Positions 51,903 to 60,412 of a DNA stretch of 64,000 nucleotides are shown here, piece after piece. The notes beneath the pieces were generated by a model. It saw only the letters and a program-made list of their open reading frames with translations, made no database searches and was not told the DNA's origin. A program made the translations under genes and the position numbers. The DNA comes from Stenotrophomonas pavanii (lineage in GTDB: Bacteria > Pseudomonadota > Gammaproteobacteria > Xanthomonadales > Xanthomonadaceae), in the NCBI RefSeq assembly GCF_900101175.1, contig NZ_FNFQ01000002.1, positions 179,739-243,738 of the forward strand, written 5' to 3'. The number at the start of each line of letters is the position of its first letter. The stretch's first letter is position 1.

Positions 51903-52862
51903 ATGCGCACCCTGTACCCCGCCATCGAACCCTACCGCGCGTTCACCCTGAAGGTGAGCGATCTGCACACCCTGCATATCGAGGAGTGCGGCTCGCCGGA
52001 CGGGATTCCGGTGGTGTACCTGCACGGCGGGCCGGGTGCTGGCATCTCGCCGACCCATCGCCGCTTCTTCGACCCGGCGCGCTACCGCATCGTGTTGATC
52101 GACCAGCGCGGCAGCGGCCGTTCCACGCCGTTCGGCGAGCTGCGCGACAACACCACGCAGGACCTGGTCGGTGACATCGAGAAGGTGCGCGAGCACCTGG
52201 GCATCGAGCGCTGGCTGGTCTACGGCGGCTCCTGGGGTTCGACGCTGTCGCTGGCCTATGCGCAGGCACATCCCGGGCGCGCCACCGGCTTGATCGTGCG
52301 TGGCGTGTTCCTCGGCCGCGAAATGGAGAACCGCTGGTTCGCCGAGGCCGATGGGGGGGCGCGCTGGATCTTCCCGGAGCGCTGGGACCGCTATGAGGCC
52401 TACATTCCAGAAGCCGAGCGTGGTGACATGATCGCAGCCTACTGGTCGCGGCTGGACAGCGCGGACGAGACGACCCGCATCGAAGCCGCGCAGGCCTGGC
52501 TGGGCTGGGAAGACAACGCCGCCACCCTGCAGCACGACGTGGATGCGCAATCCACCAACGATCCGCTGGATACGCTGGCCAAGGCCCGTATTGAAGCGCA
52601 CTACTTCCGCAACGGCATCTTCCTGCAACCCGACCAGCTGCTGCGCGATATCGATCGCATCCGCCACCTGCCCGGCGTGATCGTGCAGGGGCGCTACGAC
52701 ATCATCTGCCCGCCGCGCAGCGCGTGGGACCTGGCCAAGGCCTGGCCGGAAGCGCGGCTGGAGATGGTGACCTCCGGCCACAGCGCCAACGAGCCGGCCA
52801 CGGTCGATGCGCTGGTGCGGGCCACGGATGCGTTTGCCGACCGGTTCGGCAACGGCACCTGA
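51903..52862 (+). CDS. pip: Prolyl aminopeptidase
   Basis: A 319-residue cytoplasmic alpha/beta hydrolase that removes N-terminal proline. The HGGPGAG oxyanion motif is near residue 41, nucleophile Ser110 in GGSWGS, and the acid and base lie in QGRYDIICPP and TSGHSANEP. ATG 51903 follows an in-frame ATG-less region of the longer open frame and is supported by the usual family start MRTLYPAIEPY. Confidence 0.93.
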   Translation: MRTLYPAIEPYRAFTLKVSDLHTLHIEECGSPDGIPVVYLHGGPGAGISPTHRRFFDPARYRIVLIDQRGSGRSTPFGELRDNTTQDLVGDIEKVREHLGIERWLVYGGSWGSTLSLAYAQAHPGRATGLIVRGVFLGREMENRWFAEADGGARWIFPERWDRYEAYIPEAERGDMIAAYWSRLDSADETTRIEAAQAWLGWEDNAATLQHDVDAQSTNDPLDTLAKARIEAHYFRNGIFLQPDQLLRDIDRIRHLPGVIVQGRYDIICPPRSAWDLAKAWPEARLEMVTSGHSANEPATVDALVRATDAFADRFGNGT

Positions 52863-52871
52863 CCCGCAGCG

Positions 52872-54233
52872 TCAACACGCCACCGTGAACCCCACCGTGG
52901 TCAGCCCGTCGCGGCTGGCCACGAACACATCGCCACCATGCAGCACGGCGATGGCCTTGACGATCGACAGGCCCAGGCCGTGGTGGCGTTCGCCCCGGTA
53001 CTCGCGGGCCTGGTCAACCCGGTAGAAACGCTCGAACAACAGCGGCAGGTGCTCGGCGGCGATGCCATCGCCTTCGTTCAACACCGCAATGCGCGCGCCC
53101 TTGCCTTCGGCCTGCAGCTGTACCCGCACCGCGGTACCGGGCCGCGCATGCTGCACGGCGTTGTGCAGCAGGTTGGTCAGGGCACGCCGGAACAGCGATG
53201 GATCGATGCTGGCGGTCGCATCACCTTCGATGCTGAGGGTCAGCCCGGCTTCCTCGAACAGGAATTCAAGGAAGTCCCCGGCGGCGGCCACTTCGTCGGC
53301 CAGCGCCACCGGCCGGGTCTCCATCGCGATGTCGCCCTGCCCGGCCCGCGACAGGAACAGCATGTCGTTGACGATGGCGCGCAGCCGCTCCAGCTCTTCC
53401 AGGTTGGACTGCATCACGTCCTGCAGCTGCGCGTTGTCGCGCGGCCGTGACAGGGCCACCTGGGTCTGCCCCATCAGGTTGGCCAGCGGCGTGCGCAGCT
53501 CATGCGCCACGTCTGCGTTGAACGCATCCAGCCGCGTGTAGGCGGCCTCGAGGCGATCCAGTGCACCGTTGAAGGCATGCGTCAGGTGCCCCAGCTCTGC
53601 CGGCAGCGCCTGTGTGCCGAGCCGCTGTGACAACCGCTGTGGGCTGAGCGAGCGCGCCTCGTCCGAAAGCGCGTGCAACGGGGCCAGTCCCAGGCGCGCG
53701 ATCCAGTAGCCGAGGCCGGCCACCAGCAGCACGCCCAGCCCGCCGGCAACCCACAGCGCCACGGCGAAGCGCTGCAAGGCATGCGTGTACGGTTCGGAGT
53801 CGATACCGATCCACAAGTCCACCGCCGGCCGCACGCCCTTGCCGGGCACGCGCTCATACAGCGTACGCAGCGGATGCTGGCCCTCGCGCTGCAACGTGCC
53901 CATGCCGCTGTCGTGGCCATTGGGTGGCTGCACCTGTGGGCGCTCACCACCGATGCGGAAGGTCGGGTCGTCACTCCAGGCCCAGACCAGCGTGTCGCGG
54001 TCGCCGGAAATCAGGTTGCCGACCTTGTCGCGCACCTTGCTCCAGCGTTCGCGGGTATCGCATATCGCCACACTGCCGCTGACCGCGTGCAGCTTGGTCT
54101 GCAGCTCGGCGTGCTGGTAACGCACCACCTGCCGTTCCAGCACGCCATACACGCCGATGCCCAGCAGGGCGAATACCAGCAGCGCGGCCAGCGCGAACAT
54201 CGCCGACAGGCGCTGGGCGATCGACCACCTCAT
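52872..54233 (-). CDS. Sensor histidine kinase, heavy-metal/CusS type
   Basis: A 453-residue kinase, last gene of the four-gene efflux operon. Two transmembrane helices (about 10-32 and 160-182) flank a periplasmic domain of about 125 residues; a HAMP, phosphoacceptor His in [11 protein letters not shown] and N/G boxes ([26 protein letters not shown]) follow. This domain plan fits the CusS/CopS/IrlS group, which senses metals or small molecules in the periplasm. Start overlaps the response regulator by 4 nt. Confidence 0.9.
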   Translation of the reverse strand: MRWSIAQRLSAMFALAALLVFALLGIGVYGVLERQVVRYQHAELQTKLHAVSGSVAICDTRERWSKVRDKVGNLISGDRDTLVWAWSDDPTFRIGGERPQVQPPNGHDSGMGTLQREGQHPLRTLYERVPGKGVRPAVDLWIGIDSEPYTHALQRFAVALWVAGGLGVLLVAGLGYWIARLGLAPLHALSDEARSLSPQRLSQRLGTQALPAELGHLTHAFNGALDRLEAAYTRLDAFNADVAHELRTPLANLMGQTQVALSRPRDNAQLQDVMQSNLEELERLRAIVNDMLFLSRAGQGDIAMETRPVALADEVAAAGDFLEFLFEEAGLTLSIEGDATASIDPSLFRRALTNLLHNAVQHARPGTAVRVQLQAEGKGARIAVLNEGDGIAAEHLPLLFERFYRVDQAREYRGERHHGLGLSIVKAIAVLHGGDVFVASRDGLTTVGFTVAC

Positions 54234-54919
54234 CGACCATCACCCCCGTCATCGCGCACTTCCAGCACGTAGCCCATGCCGCGCACCGTATGCAGCAGCT
54301 TGCTGGGGTACGGGCCGTCAAGCTTGCTGCGCAGGCGCTTGATCGCCACTTCCACCACGTTGGTGTTGCTGTCGAAATTGATGTCCCAGACCTGCGCGGC
54401 GATCACCGTCTTGGACAGGATCTGCCCGCGCCGCTGCGCAAGCAGGGCCAGCAGCGCGAATTCCTTGCCGGTCAGGTCCAGTCGCGCACCGTCACGATAG
54501 GCGCGGCGCGCCAGCAGGTTGACCTGCAGGTCGCCCACCTGAAGTTCGGTCGGCTCCTGCTGGCGGCCGCGCCGGACCAGCGCCTGCAGGCGCGCCAGCA
54601 GTTCGATGAACGAGAACGGCTTGACCAGGTAGTCGTCGGCACCCTGCCCCAGCCCGTGCACGCGGTCATCCACGCGGTCGCGCGCGGTCAGCATGATCAC
54701 CGGGGTCTGCTTGCTGCGGCGCAGTTCGCGCAGCACGTTGAAGCCGTCCATGCCGGGCAGCATCACGTCCAGCACGATCACGTCGTAGTCGAACTCGCGG
54801 GCAAGGTGCAGGCCGGTCACGCCGTCGGCGGCCAGGTCGACCGCCCAGCCCTGCTCGCCCAGGCCGGTGCGCAGGTAGTGGGCGGTCTTGCTCTCATCCT
54901 CGACGATCAGCAGTTTCAT
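54230..54919 (-). CDS. Response regulator, CopR/CusR type
   Basis: A 229-residue OmpR-class regulator beginning [20 protein letters not shown], the start typical of the heavy-metal response regulator group. Asp in [13 protein letters not shown] is the phosphorylation site; the C-terminal wing ends [13 protein letters not shown]. It likely binds the palindrome TGACAA-N2-TCGTCA at 59284-59301 in front of the operon. Confidence 0.92.
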   Translation of the reverse strand: MKLLIVEDESKTAHYLRTGLGEQGWAVDLAADGVTGLHLAREFDYDVIVLDVMLPGMDGFNVLRELRRSKQTPVIMLTARDRVDDRVHGLGQGADDYLVKPFSFIELLARLQALVRRGRQQEPTELQVGDLQVNLLARRAYRDGARLDLTGKEFALLALLAQRRGQILSKTVIAAQVWDINFDSNTNVVEVAIKRLRSKLDGPYPSKLLHTVRGMGYVLEVRDDGGDGR

Positions 54920-57900
54920 CCGGGCTCCGTCAGCGCGGCACCGGCGGCCGCCCTGCGTTCGCGTCGGCGCTGCAGGAACAGCCGGTCCAGGGCCAGGTAG
55001 ATCACCGGGGTACTGTACAGGGTCAGCAACTGGCTGATCAGCAGGCCACCCACCACCGCCACACCCAGCGGCTGGCGCAGCTCCGAGCCGGTGCCGAAGC
55101 CGATCATCAGCGGAATGACACCCAGCAGCGCCGCCAACGTCGTCATCATGATCGGGCGGAAGCGGGTCAGGCAGGCTTCGTGGATGGCCTGCAGCGGGGT
55201 CAACCCGCGGTTGCGCTGGGCATCCAGCGCGAAGTCGACCATCAGGATGCCGTTCTTCTTGACGATGCCGATCAGCAGCACGATGCCGATCAGCGCCATG
55301 ATCGAGAAATCCAGCCCCCACAGCCACAGCATCAGCACGGCACCGATACCGGCCGACGGCAGCGTGGACAGGATGGTGAGCGGGTGCACGAAGCTCTCGT
55401 ACAGCACGCCGAGGATGATGTAGACCGCCAGCAGCGCGGCCAGAATGAGCAACGGCTGGCTGGCCAGCGATTCCTGGAACGCCTGTGCGGTGCCCTGGAA
55501 GCGCCCGTTGATGCTGTCGGGCATGCCGATCTGCGCCTGTGCCTGCTCGACCAGGGTAACCGCCTCACCCAGCGAGACGCCCGGCGCCAGGTTGAACGAC
55601 AGGTTCACCGCCGGCAGCATGCCGTTGTGGCTGATCGACAGCGGCCCGTTGCCCGGCGGCTGCACCTGGGCCACCGCCGACAGCGGCACCATCTGCCCGG
55701 TCAGCGGCGAACGCAGGTGGAAGTAGGACAGCGCATCGACCTGGCCAAGCAGGCCGGGCGCGATCTCCAGAATCACCCGGTACTGGTTGGTCTCGGTCTG
55801 GAACTCGTTGATCTGGCGCTGGCCGAACGCATCGTAGAGCACCTGGTCGATATCGTTGGCGGTCAAGCCGAAGCGCGCCGCAGCAGTGCGATCGATCTGC
55901 AGGCGGGTAACGCTGGCGCCGACCTGCTGATCGTTGGACACGTCGCGCAGCTGCGGCAGACCGCGCAGGTGTTCGGTCAGCTGCTCGGCCCAGCGTGACA
56001 GCTCCCTGCTGTCCTGGCCGCGCAGTGCGTACTGGTACTGCGTGCGCGCCGGCCCCGCGCCCAGGTTGATGTCCTGCGCCGCCCGCATGTACACGGTGAT
56101 GCCCGGCACGCTGGCCATCTTCGCGCGCAGCCGGTCGATGAAGCCATGCACGTCCACGTCGCGGTCGCCGCGGTCCTTCAGGATGAACCAGAAGCGGCCA
56201 TTGGACAGGGTCTGGCTGCCACCGGTGGCACCCACCGCATGGTTGTAGGCCTGCAACGCAGGATCCTCGGCGGCGATCGTCGCCAGCTGCTGGTGCTTGG
56301 CCGCCATCTCCTCGAAGCCGATGTCCTGTGCCGCTTCGGTGGTGGCGAACACGAAGGCGGTGTCCTGCAGCGGGAAGAAGCCCTTCGGGATCACCACGTA
56401 CGAGGCCACCGCTACCGCCACCGTCGCGCCGAAGCCGAGCAGGACCAGCCGCTGGTGGCCCAACGCCCACTGCAGGCTGCGGTCGTAGCCGGCCAACAGG
56501 CGCCCGGCCAGCGTGTCCTGGCCGTCGCGATGGGCCGGCATGCGCTTCATCAGGTGCGCAGCCATCATCGGCGCCAGCGTCAGCGAGGCCACGATGGAGA
56601 TCAGGATCGCGACCGTGATGGTCATCGCGAACTCCGCGAACAGGCGCCCGACCACGCCGCCCATGAACAGCAGCGGGATGAACGCCGCGATCAGCGACAG
56701 GCTGATCGACACCACGGTGAAGCCGATTTCCTCGGCACCCTTCAGTGCCGCTTCCACGGGCCCCAAACCGGCCTCGCGATGGCGGTGGATGTTCTCCACC
56801 ACCACGATGGCGTCGTCCACCACGAAGCCGACCGCTACCACCAGTGCGACTAGGGTGAGGTTGTTGAGGCTGAAGCCGGCCACATACATTGCGGCGAACG
56901 TGGCGACCAGCGCTACGACCAGCACCGCACCGACGATGAGCGTGGCCGAGAGCTGGCGCAGGAACAGCCCCATCACCAGCACCACCAGGACGATGGTCAG
57001 CACCAGGGTGACCTCCACCTCGTGCAGCGACGCGCGGATGGTGCGCGTGCGGTCGTTGAGCACTTCCACATCGACGCTGGCCGGCAGGTTGGCGCGCAGC
57101 TCCGGCAAGGCGGCCAGCACCGCATCGGTGGTGCGAACGATATTCGCGCCCGGCTGCCGGCTGATGATCAGGCCCACGCCCGGCTGCCCGTTCGGCCACG
57201 CCTGCACGTAGGCGTTCTCGGCACCGTCGACCACTTGCGCGACATCGCCCAGCGTGACCGGCGAACCCTGCCGGTAGGCGACCACCAGCTGGCGGTAGTC
57301 CTGGGCATCGAACAGCTGGTCGTTGGCCTCGAAGGTGGACGTGCGCTGTTCGCCCATCAGCGCGCCCTTGGCCTGGTTGAGGCTGGCGTTCTGGGCCACG
57401 CCGCGCAGGTCGGACAGGGTCATGCCCATCGCTGCCAGCCGCTCCGGCTGGGCCTGGATGCGGATGGCCGGGCGCTGCTGGCCGACGATATTGACCTCGG
57501 ACACGCCACTGATCTGGCTGATCGAACGCGCCAGGCGGCTCTCGGCCAGGTCGCTCAGCTCGGTCATCGACATCTGTGCCGAGACCACGCTGAGCACCAG
57601 GATCGGGCTGTCGGCCGGGTTGACCTTGCGCCAGGTCGGCAGGTTCGGCAGGTCGCTGGGCAGGCGCCCGGCCGCCGCATTGATTGCCGCCTGTACTTCC
57701 TGTGCGGCGGTATCGATGTTCTTTTCCAGATCGAACTGCAGCGTGATCGAGGTGCTGCCGAGCGCGCTGGTGGAGGTAATCTCGATGATGCCGGGCACGC
57801 CGGTCAGCTGCGTTTCCAGTGGCGTAGCCACCGCCGACGCCATGGTCTCGGCGCTGGCGCCGGGCAGGCTGGCATTGACGCGGATGGTCGGGAATTCCGC

Positions 57901-58029
57901 TTCAGGCAGAGGTGCCACCGGCAGCCGTGGCAACGCGGCCACGCCGAGCAGTATCACCGCCAGCGTCAGCAGCGTGGTGGCCACCGGATGCCGGACGAAC
58001 CAGCTGGACAGCGAAACGCGGGTGCTCAT
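54916..58029 (-). CDS. RND efflux transporter, HAE-1 (AcrB/MdtB-like) type
   Basis: A 1037-residue proton-driven pump. It has RND layout: helix 1 (residues 12-33), a large periplasmic loop, helices 2-6 (about 335-540), a second loop and helices 8-12. The proton relay Asp-Asp occurs in [14 protein letters not shown]. The sequence [18 protein letters not shown] lies in the second half of the first cluster. It is closer to the HAE-1 multidrug pumps than to CusA: no methionine relay is evident. It overlaps both the adaptor and the response regulator by 4 nt. Confidence 0.93.
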   Translation of the reverse strand: MSTRVSLSSWFVRHPVATTLLTLAVILLGVAALPRLPVAPLPEAEFPTIRVNASLPGASAETMASAVATPLETQLTGVPGIIEITSTSALGSTSITLQFDLEKNIDTAAQEVQAAINAAAGRLPSDLPNLPTWRKVNPADSPILVLSVVSAQMSMTELSDLAESRLARSISQISGVSEVNIVGQQRPAIRIQAQPERLAAMGMTLSDLRGVAQNASLNQAKGALMGEQRTSTFEANDQLFDAQDYRQLVVAYRQGSPVTLGDVAQVVDGAENAYVQAWPNGQPGVGLIISRQPGANIVRTTDAVLAALPELRANLPASVDVEVLNDRTRTIRASLHEVEVTLVLTIVLVVLVMGLFLRQLSATLIVGAVLVVALVATFAAMYVAGFSLNNLTLVALVVAVGFVVDDAIVVVENIHRHREAGLGPVEAALKGAEEIGFTVVSISLSLIAAFIPLLFMGGVVGRLFAEFAMTITVAILISIVASLTLAPMMAAHLMKRMPAHRDGQDTLAGRLLAGYDRSLQWALGHQRLVLLGFGATVAVAVASYVVIPKGFFPLQDTAFVFATTEAAQDIGFEEMAAKHQQLATIAAEDPALQAYNHAVGATGGSQTLSNGRFWFILKDRGDRDVDVHGFIDRLRAKMASVPGITVYMRAAQDINLGAGPARTQYQYALRGQDSRELSRWAEQLTEHLRGLPQLRDVSNDQQVGASVTRLQIDRTAAARFGLTANDIDQVLYDAFGQRQINEFQTETNQYRVILEIAPGLLGQVDALSYFHLRSPLTGQMVPLSAVAQVQPPGNGPLSISHNGMLPAVNLSFNLAPGVSLGEAVTLVEQAQAQIGMPDSINGRFQGTAQAFQESLASQPLLILAALLAVYIILGVLYESFVHPLTILSTLPSAGIGAVLMLWLWGLDFSIMALIGIVLLIGIVKKNGILMVDFALDAQRNRGLTPLQAIHEACLTRFRPIMMTTLAALLGVIPLMIGFGTGSELRQPLGVAVVGGLLISQLLTLYSTPVIYLALDRLFLQRRRERRAAAGAALTEPG

Positions 58030-59195
58030 GGTGCGGCCCCGGCCCTGGCAACCGGTGCGCCGGCTTCAGTGACGACCACACCCGGGCGCAGGCGCGACTG
58101 GCCATCGCGCACGATCACATCACCCACCCGCAGCTCGCCCTGTACGGCCACCTGCCCGTTCTCGGCTTCACCGACGGTGACCGGTAGCACCTCGACGCTC
58201 CCATCTCCCACTACGCGGTAGACGAAGCTGCCCTCGACACCGCGCTGGATTGCGGCAGCGTCCACCACCAGCGCGTCCGTGGTCTGGCCGATGCGTACCC
58301 GCACGCTGACCAGCTGCCCGGGCCACAGCCGGTCGTCGGCATTGGCGAAGCGGGCACGCAACCGCACCGTGCCGGAGGTCTCGTCGATCTGATTGTCGAT
58401 CACCTGCAGCGTGCCTTCGGCGAGGCGCTGGCCACCATCGCGGTCCAGCGCCTGCACCGCCACGTCGCCGGCAGCCAGTGCCTGCCGCAGCTGCGGCAAC
58501 GCGTCCTGCGGCAGCGCGAACACCACCGAGATCGGATCTGTCTGCTGCACCGTCACCAGTCCCTGCGTATCGGTGGCACGCACCAGGTTGCCGGGGTCCA
58601 CCTGGCGCAGGCCGATGCGGCCATCCATCGGCGCCAGGATACGGGTGTACGACAGCTGCACCTGTGCGGCATCCACCGCCGACTGATTGCCACGCCGGGT
58701 GGCCTGCAGCTGCTGTACCGTGGCCGCCTGCTGCTCCAGCATCTGCCGCGAAACCAGCTGGTCGGTAGACAGGTGCTGCAGCCGCGCCAGGTCCGAGCGC
58801 GCGGCATCCAGCGTGGCACGGTCGCGAACCACCGCAGCCTGTGCGCCACCCAGGTCAGCACGGATCGCACGATCATCGATACGGGCCAGCAACTGGCCCT
58901 TGCGCACCTTCTGGCCTTCCTCGAACAGCACCTCGGTCAGAACGCCGTCGACCTGCGGCCGCAGTACGGCGCTCTGCAACGACTGCACCGTGCCTACGCC
59001 GCTGCGCCAATGCGCCACGTCGCGCTGCTCGACACGGCCGGTCACCACCGGTACCGGCGGCGGCGCATTGGCCGGTTGCGCGTCGCTGCGCGGCACACCC
59101 TGGAACAGCATCACCAGCGACAACACCACCAGCAGCAACACGCCCAGGACAAGGTGGCGGCGACGCATTCGTGCGGACAGGAAGGGAATTCGCAT
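58026..59195 (-). CDS. RND membrane fusion protein (MdtA/MuxA-like)
   Basis: A 389-residue periplasmic adaptor, first gene of the operon; ATG 59195 follows GAAGGGAA. An N-terminal anchor helix, lipoyl half-motif (LRPQVDGVLTEVLFEEGQKVRKGQLLARID), coiled-coil hairpin (about 100-170), second lipoyl segment (ILAPMDGRIGLRQVDPGNLV) and beta barrel are in order. It should link the pump to an outer-membrane TolC-type channel encoded elsewhere. Confidence 0.92.
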   Translation of the reverse strand: MRIPFLSARMRRRHLVLGVLLLVVLSLVMLFQGVPRSDAQPANAPPPVPVVTGRVEQRDVAHWRSGVGTVQSLQSAVLRPQVDGVLTEVLFEEGQKVRKGQLLARIDDRAIRADLGGAQAAVVRDRATLDAARSDLARLQHLSTDQLVSRQMLEQQAATVQQLQATRRGNQSAVDAAQVQLSYTRILAPMDGRIGLRQVDPGNLVRATDTQGLVTVQQTDPISVVFALPQDALPQLRQALAAGDVAVQALDRDGGQRLAEGTLQVIDNQIDETSGTVRLRARFANADDRLWPGQLVSVRVRIGQTTDALVVDAAAIQRGVEGSFVYRVVGDGSVEVLPVTVGEAENGQVAVQGELRVGDVIVRDGQSRLRPGVVVTEAGAPVARAGAAP

Positions 59196-59283
59196 GACAG
59201 GGATCCATACCGGTGCCGGCGCGGGGGCTGCGCGGGCCTGATGCCATCCTCCCGGCTGGCCTCCGGCGCCTTGCTGTCGCCTG

Positions 59284-59301
59284 CCTGACAATTTCGTCAG
59301 G
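59284..59301. promoter_or_regulatory. CusR-like palindrome upstream of the RND operon
   Basis: CCTGACAATTTCGTCAGG has arms CCTGAC/GTCAGG. Its core TGACAATTTCGTCA differs from the CusR-type consensus TGACAANNTTGTCA at one base. It lies 89 bp before the adaptor start and 157 bp before the divergent EF-hand gene. Binding by the operon's own response regulator is inferred. Confidence 0.65.
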
Positions 59302-59457
59302 TGCGGCCGGTACACGCATGGGGCAGGCGGGTGAACGGTGGCCCACCGCCATCTGGCGACCCGCTCGGTTCTTCGCAGCTCGCTTACAGATCCGGGCCGA
59401 ATATCCGGCCGTGGCCATCCACACCCGTGGCCCGCGTCCCCACTTCTGGAGCCTGTC

Positions 59458-59757
59458 ATGACCGGTATTCGCTGCGTTCCTGCTGTCCTTGTCATCACTA
59501 TCGGCCTGCTGCTGGGCGCCTGTTCCAGGACCCAGGAGGCGAGCAAGGCCACCGCCGCCGACGACGTCACCGAAGTGAAGCTGATACCGCCGTATGAGTC
59601 GCTGGACAAGGACAAGGACGGCATTGTCACCCTGGCGGAGGTCGATGCAGTGGCTCCGGACTGGGCCGAACGCTTGCATGCCTGCGATACCGACCGTGAC
59701 AAGACGTTGACCCGTGGCGAGTACGACGTGTGCAAGCAGACCAGCGGCGCGCATTGA
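59458..59757 (+). CDS. EF-hand lipoprotein
   Basis: A 99-residue exported protein with a lipobox LLGAC (Cys22). Two EF-hand loops follow: residues 50-61 (Asp50, Asp52, Asp54, Gly55, Glu61; canonical) and residues 77-88 (Asp77, Asp79, Asp81, Glu88; Lys replaces the usual Gly at position 6). It is likely to bind calcium in the periplasm. Divergent from the RND operon, it may share its regulatory gap. Its function is not known. Confidence 0.85.
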   Translation: MTGIRCVPAVLVITIGLLLGACSRTQEASKATAADDVTEVKLIPPYESLDKDKDGIVTLAEVDAVAPDWAERLHACDTDRDKTLTRGEYDVCKQTSGAH

Positions 59758-59790
59758 CCCACCGCTGGATCCTCGATCGGCACCGCATGT

Positions 59791-59818
59791 GCCCGGCTAT
59801 ACCAAGGTATAGCCGGGC
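59791..59818. repeat. Perfect 13-bp inverted repeat after the EF-hand gene
   Basis: GCCCGGCTATACC at 59791-59803 and GGTATAGCCGGGC at 59806-59818 are separated by AA. No T tract follows. It may be the terminator of the EF-hand gene or an operator in front of the magnesium locus, 99 bp before the leader peptide. Confidence 0.65.
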
Positions 59819-59916
59819 TAACCCACGGGCCTCTAGGCCTGCCCCATTCAGGGGCGGACAATAGCGCCACTGGCCAGGGCAACCCTGGCTGGCACCCTCC
59901 CCTCATGGAGACGCAG

Positions 59917-60009
59917 ATGGACCCCGACCCTGCCGGGCGCACCGCGCCCCGGATGACCGCTTGTTGCCTGTTCCTGGCGCCTGCCGCCGGTCCCTGCCTG
60001 CCTGAGTGA
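59917..60009 (+). CDS. Leader peptide of the magnesium locus, MgtL-like
   Basis: A 30-codon frame starting MDPDPAGRTAPRM. ATG 59917 has GGAG 6 nt upstream (59907-59910), better than the in-frame ATG 59905, which lacks a ribosome site. Asp-Pro-Asp-Pro right after the start parallels Salmonella and E. coli MgtL (MEPDP...), where acidic/Pro codons destabilise ribosomes at low Mg and permit mgtA expression. The frame ends inside the hairpin at 59975-60029, so translation can change that fold. Leader identity is inferred from position, start site and motif. Confidence 0.7.
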   Translation: MDPDPAGRTAPRMTACCLFLAPAAGPCLPE

Positions 60010-60029
60010 CGGGGGACCGCCAGGCGCCA
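59975..60029 (+). promoter_or_regulatory. Attenuator-like hairpin overlapping the leader peptide stop
   Basis: A 9-bp stem (TGGCGCCTG 59975-59983 with CAGGCGCCA 60021-60029) encloses a 7-bp stem (CGGTCCC 59988-59994 with GGGACCG 60013-60019) and an 18-nt loop that contains the leader stop TGA at 60007-60009. A ribosome at the end of the leader would open it; one lost at the DPDP codons would not. It ends 20 nt before the next start codon. Confidence 0.65.
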
Positions 60030-60049
60030 CCTGCCTGGAGATCGCCCCC

Positions 60050-60349
60050 ATGTCCTACAAGATCCTCTACATCACCCTGCGCCGCCTGATCGGTGAGCGC
60101 GATGTCGCCGGCCTGCGCAGCCAACTGCTGCAGCACGGCCCGGTCATGTTCGCCCGGTCGCTGTCGCTGGGTTCACCCCGCGTGGTGGCCGACGCGCTGT
60201 CGCTGCTGCCGATCAGCGAGCGCATCAATGTGCTTCGCCACCTGCCCTATCCCCTGCGCGATGCAATGAAGCCGCTATGCATCGGCGGCAGCCAGCGCCT
60301 GCACATGCAGCCGTGGTCGCCGGCGGTGCTGGCGATGCGCCACGCCTGA
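60050..60349 (+). CDS. Small protein with MgtE_N-like segment between leader and mgtA
   Basis: A 99-residue soluble protein with GGAG 9 nt before ATG. The segment ARSLSLGSPRVVADALSLLPISERINVLRHLP recalls the helical N domain of MgtE channels (S-L-L-P-x-x-E-R-x-x-x-L-R-x-L-P). No membrane helix follows. It is in the same direction as mgtA, whose start is 64 nt downstream. I infer a regulatory or sensing role in magnesium transport; the likeness is weak. Confidence 0.65.
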   Translation: MSYKILYITLRRLIGERDVAGLRSQLLQHGPVMFARSLSLGSPRVVADALSLLPISERINVLRHLPYPLRDAMKPLCIGGSQRLHMQPWSPAVLAMRHA

Positions 60350-60412
60350 TCTGCCTCACCCATTCCGTTCGTGTTCCGGCTGCGGCCGGCTCTGACATTC
60401 AAGGAGCGTCCC

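Noticed and set aside
59758..59904. A PhoP box before the magnesium locus
   Set aside because: No pair of (T/G)GTTTA direct repeats was found.
59881..60049. An M-box magnesium riboswitch before mgtA
   Set aside because: The leader is short, lacks the known M-box core, and is better explained by a peptide and one hairpin.
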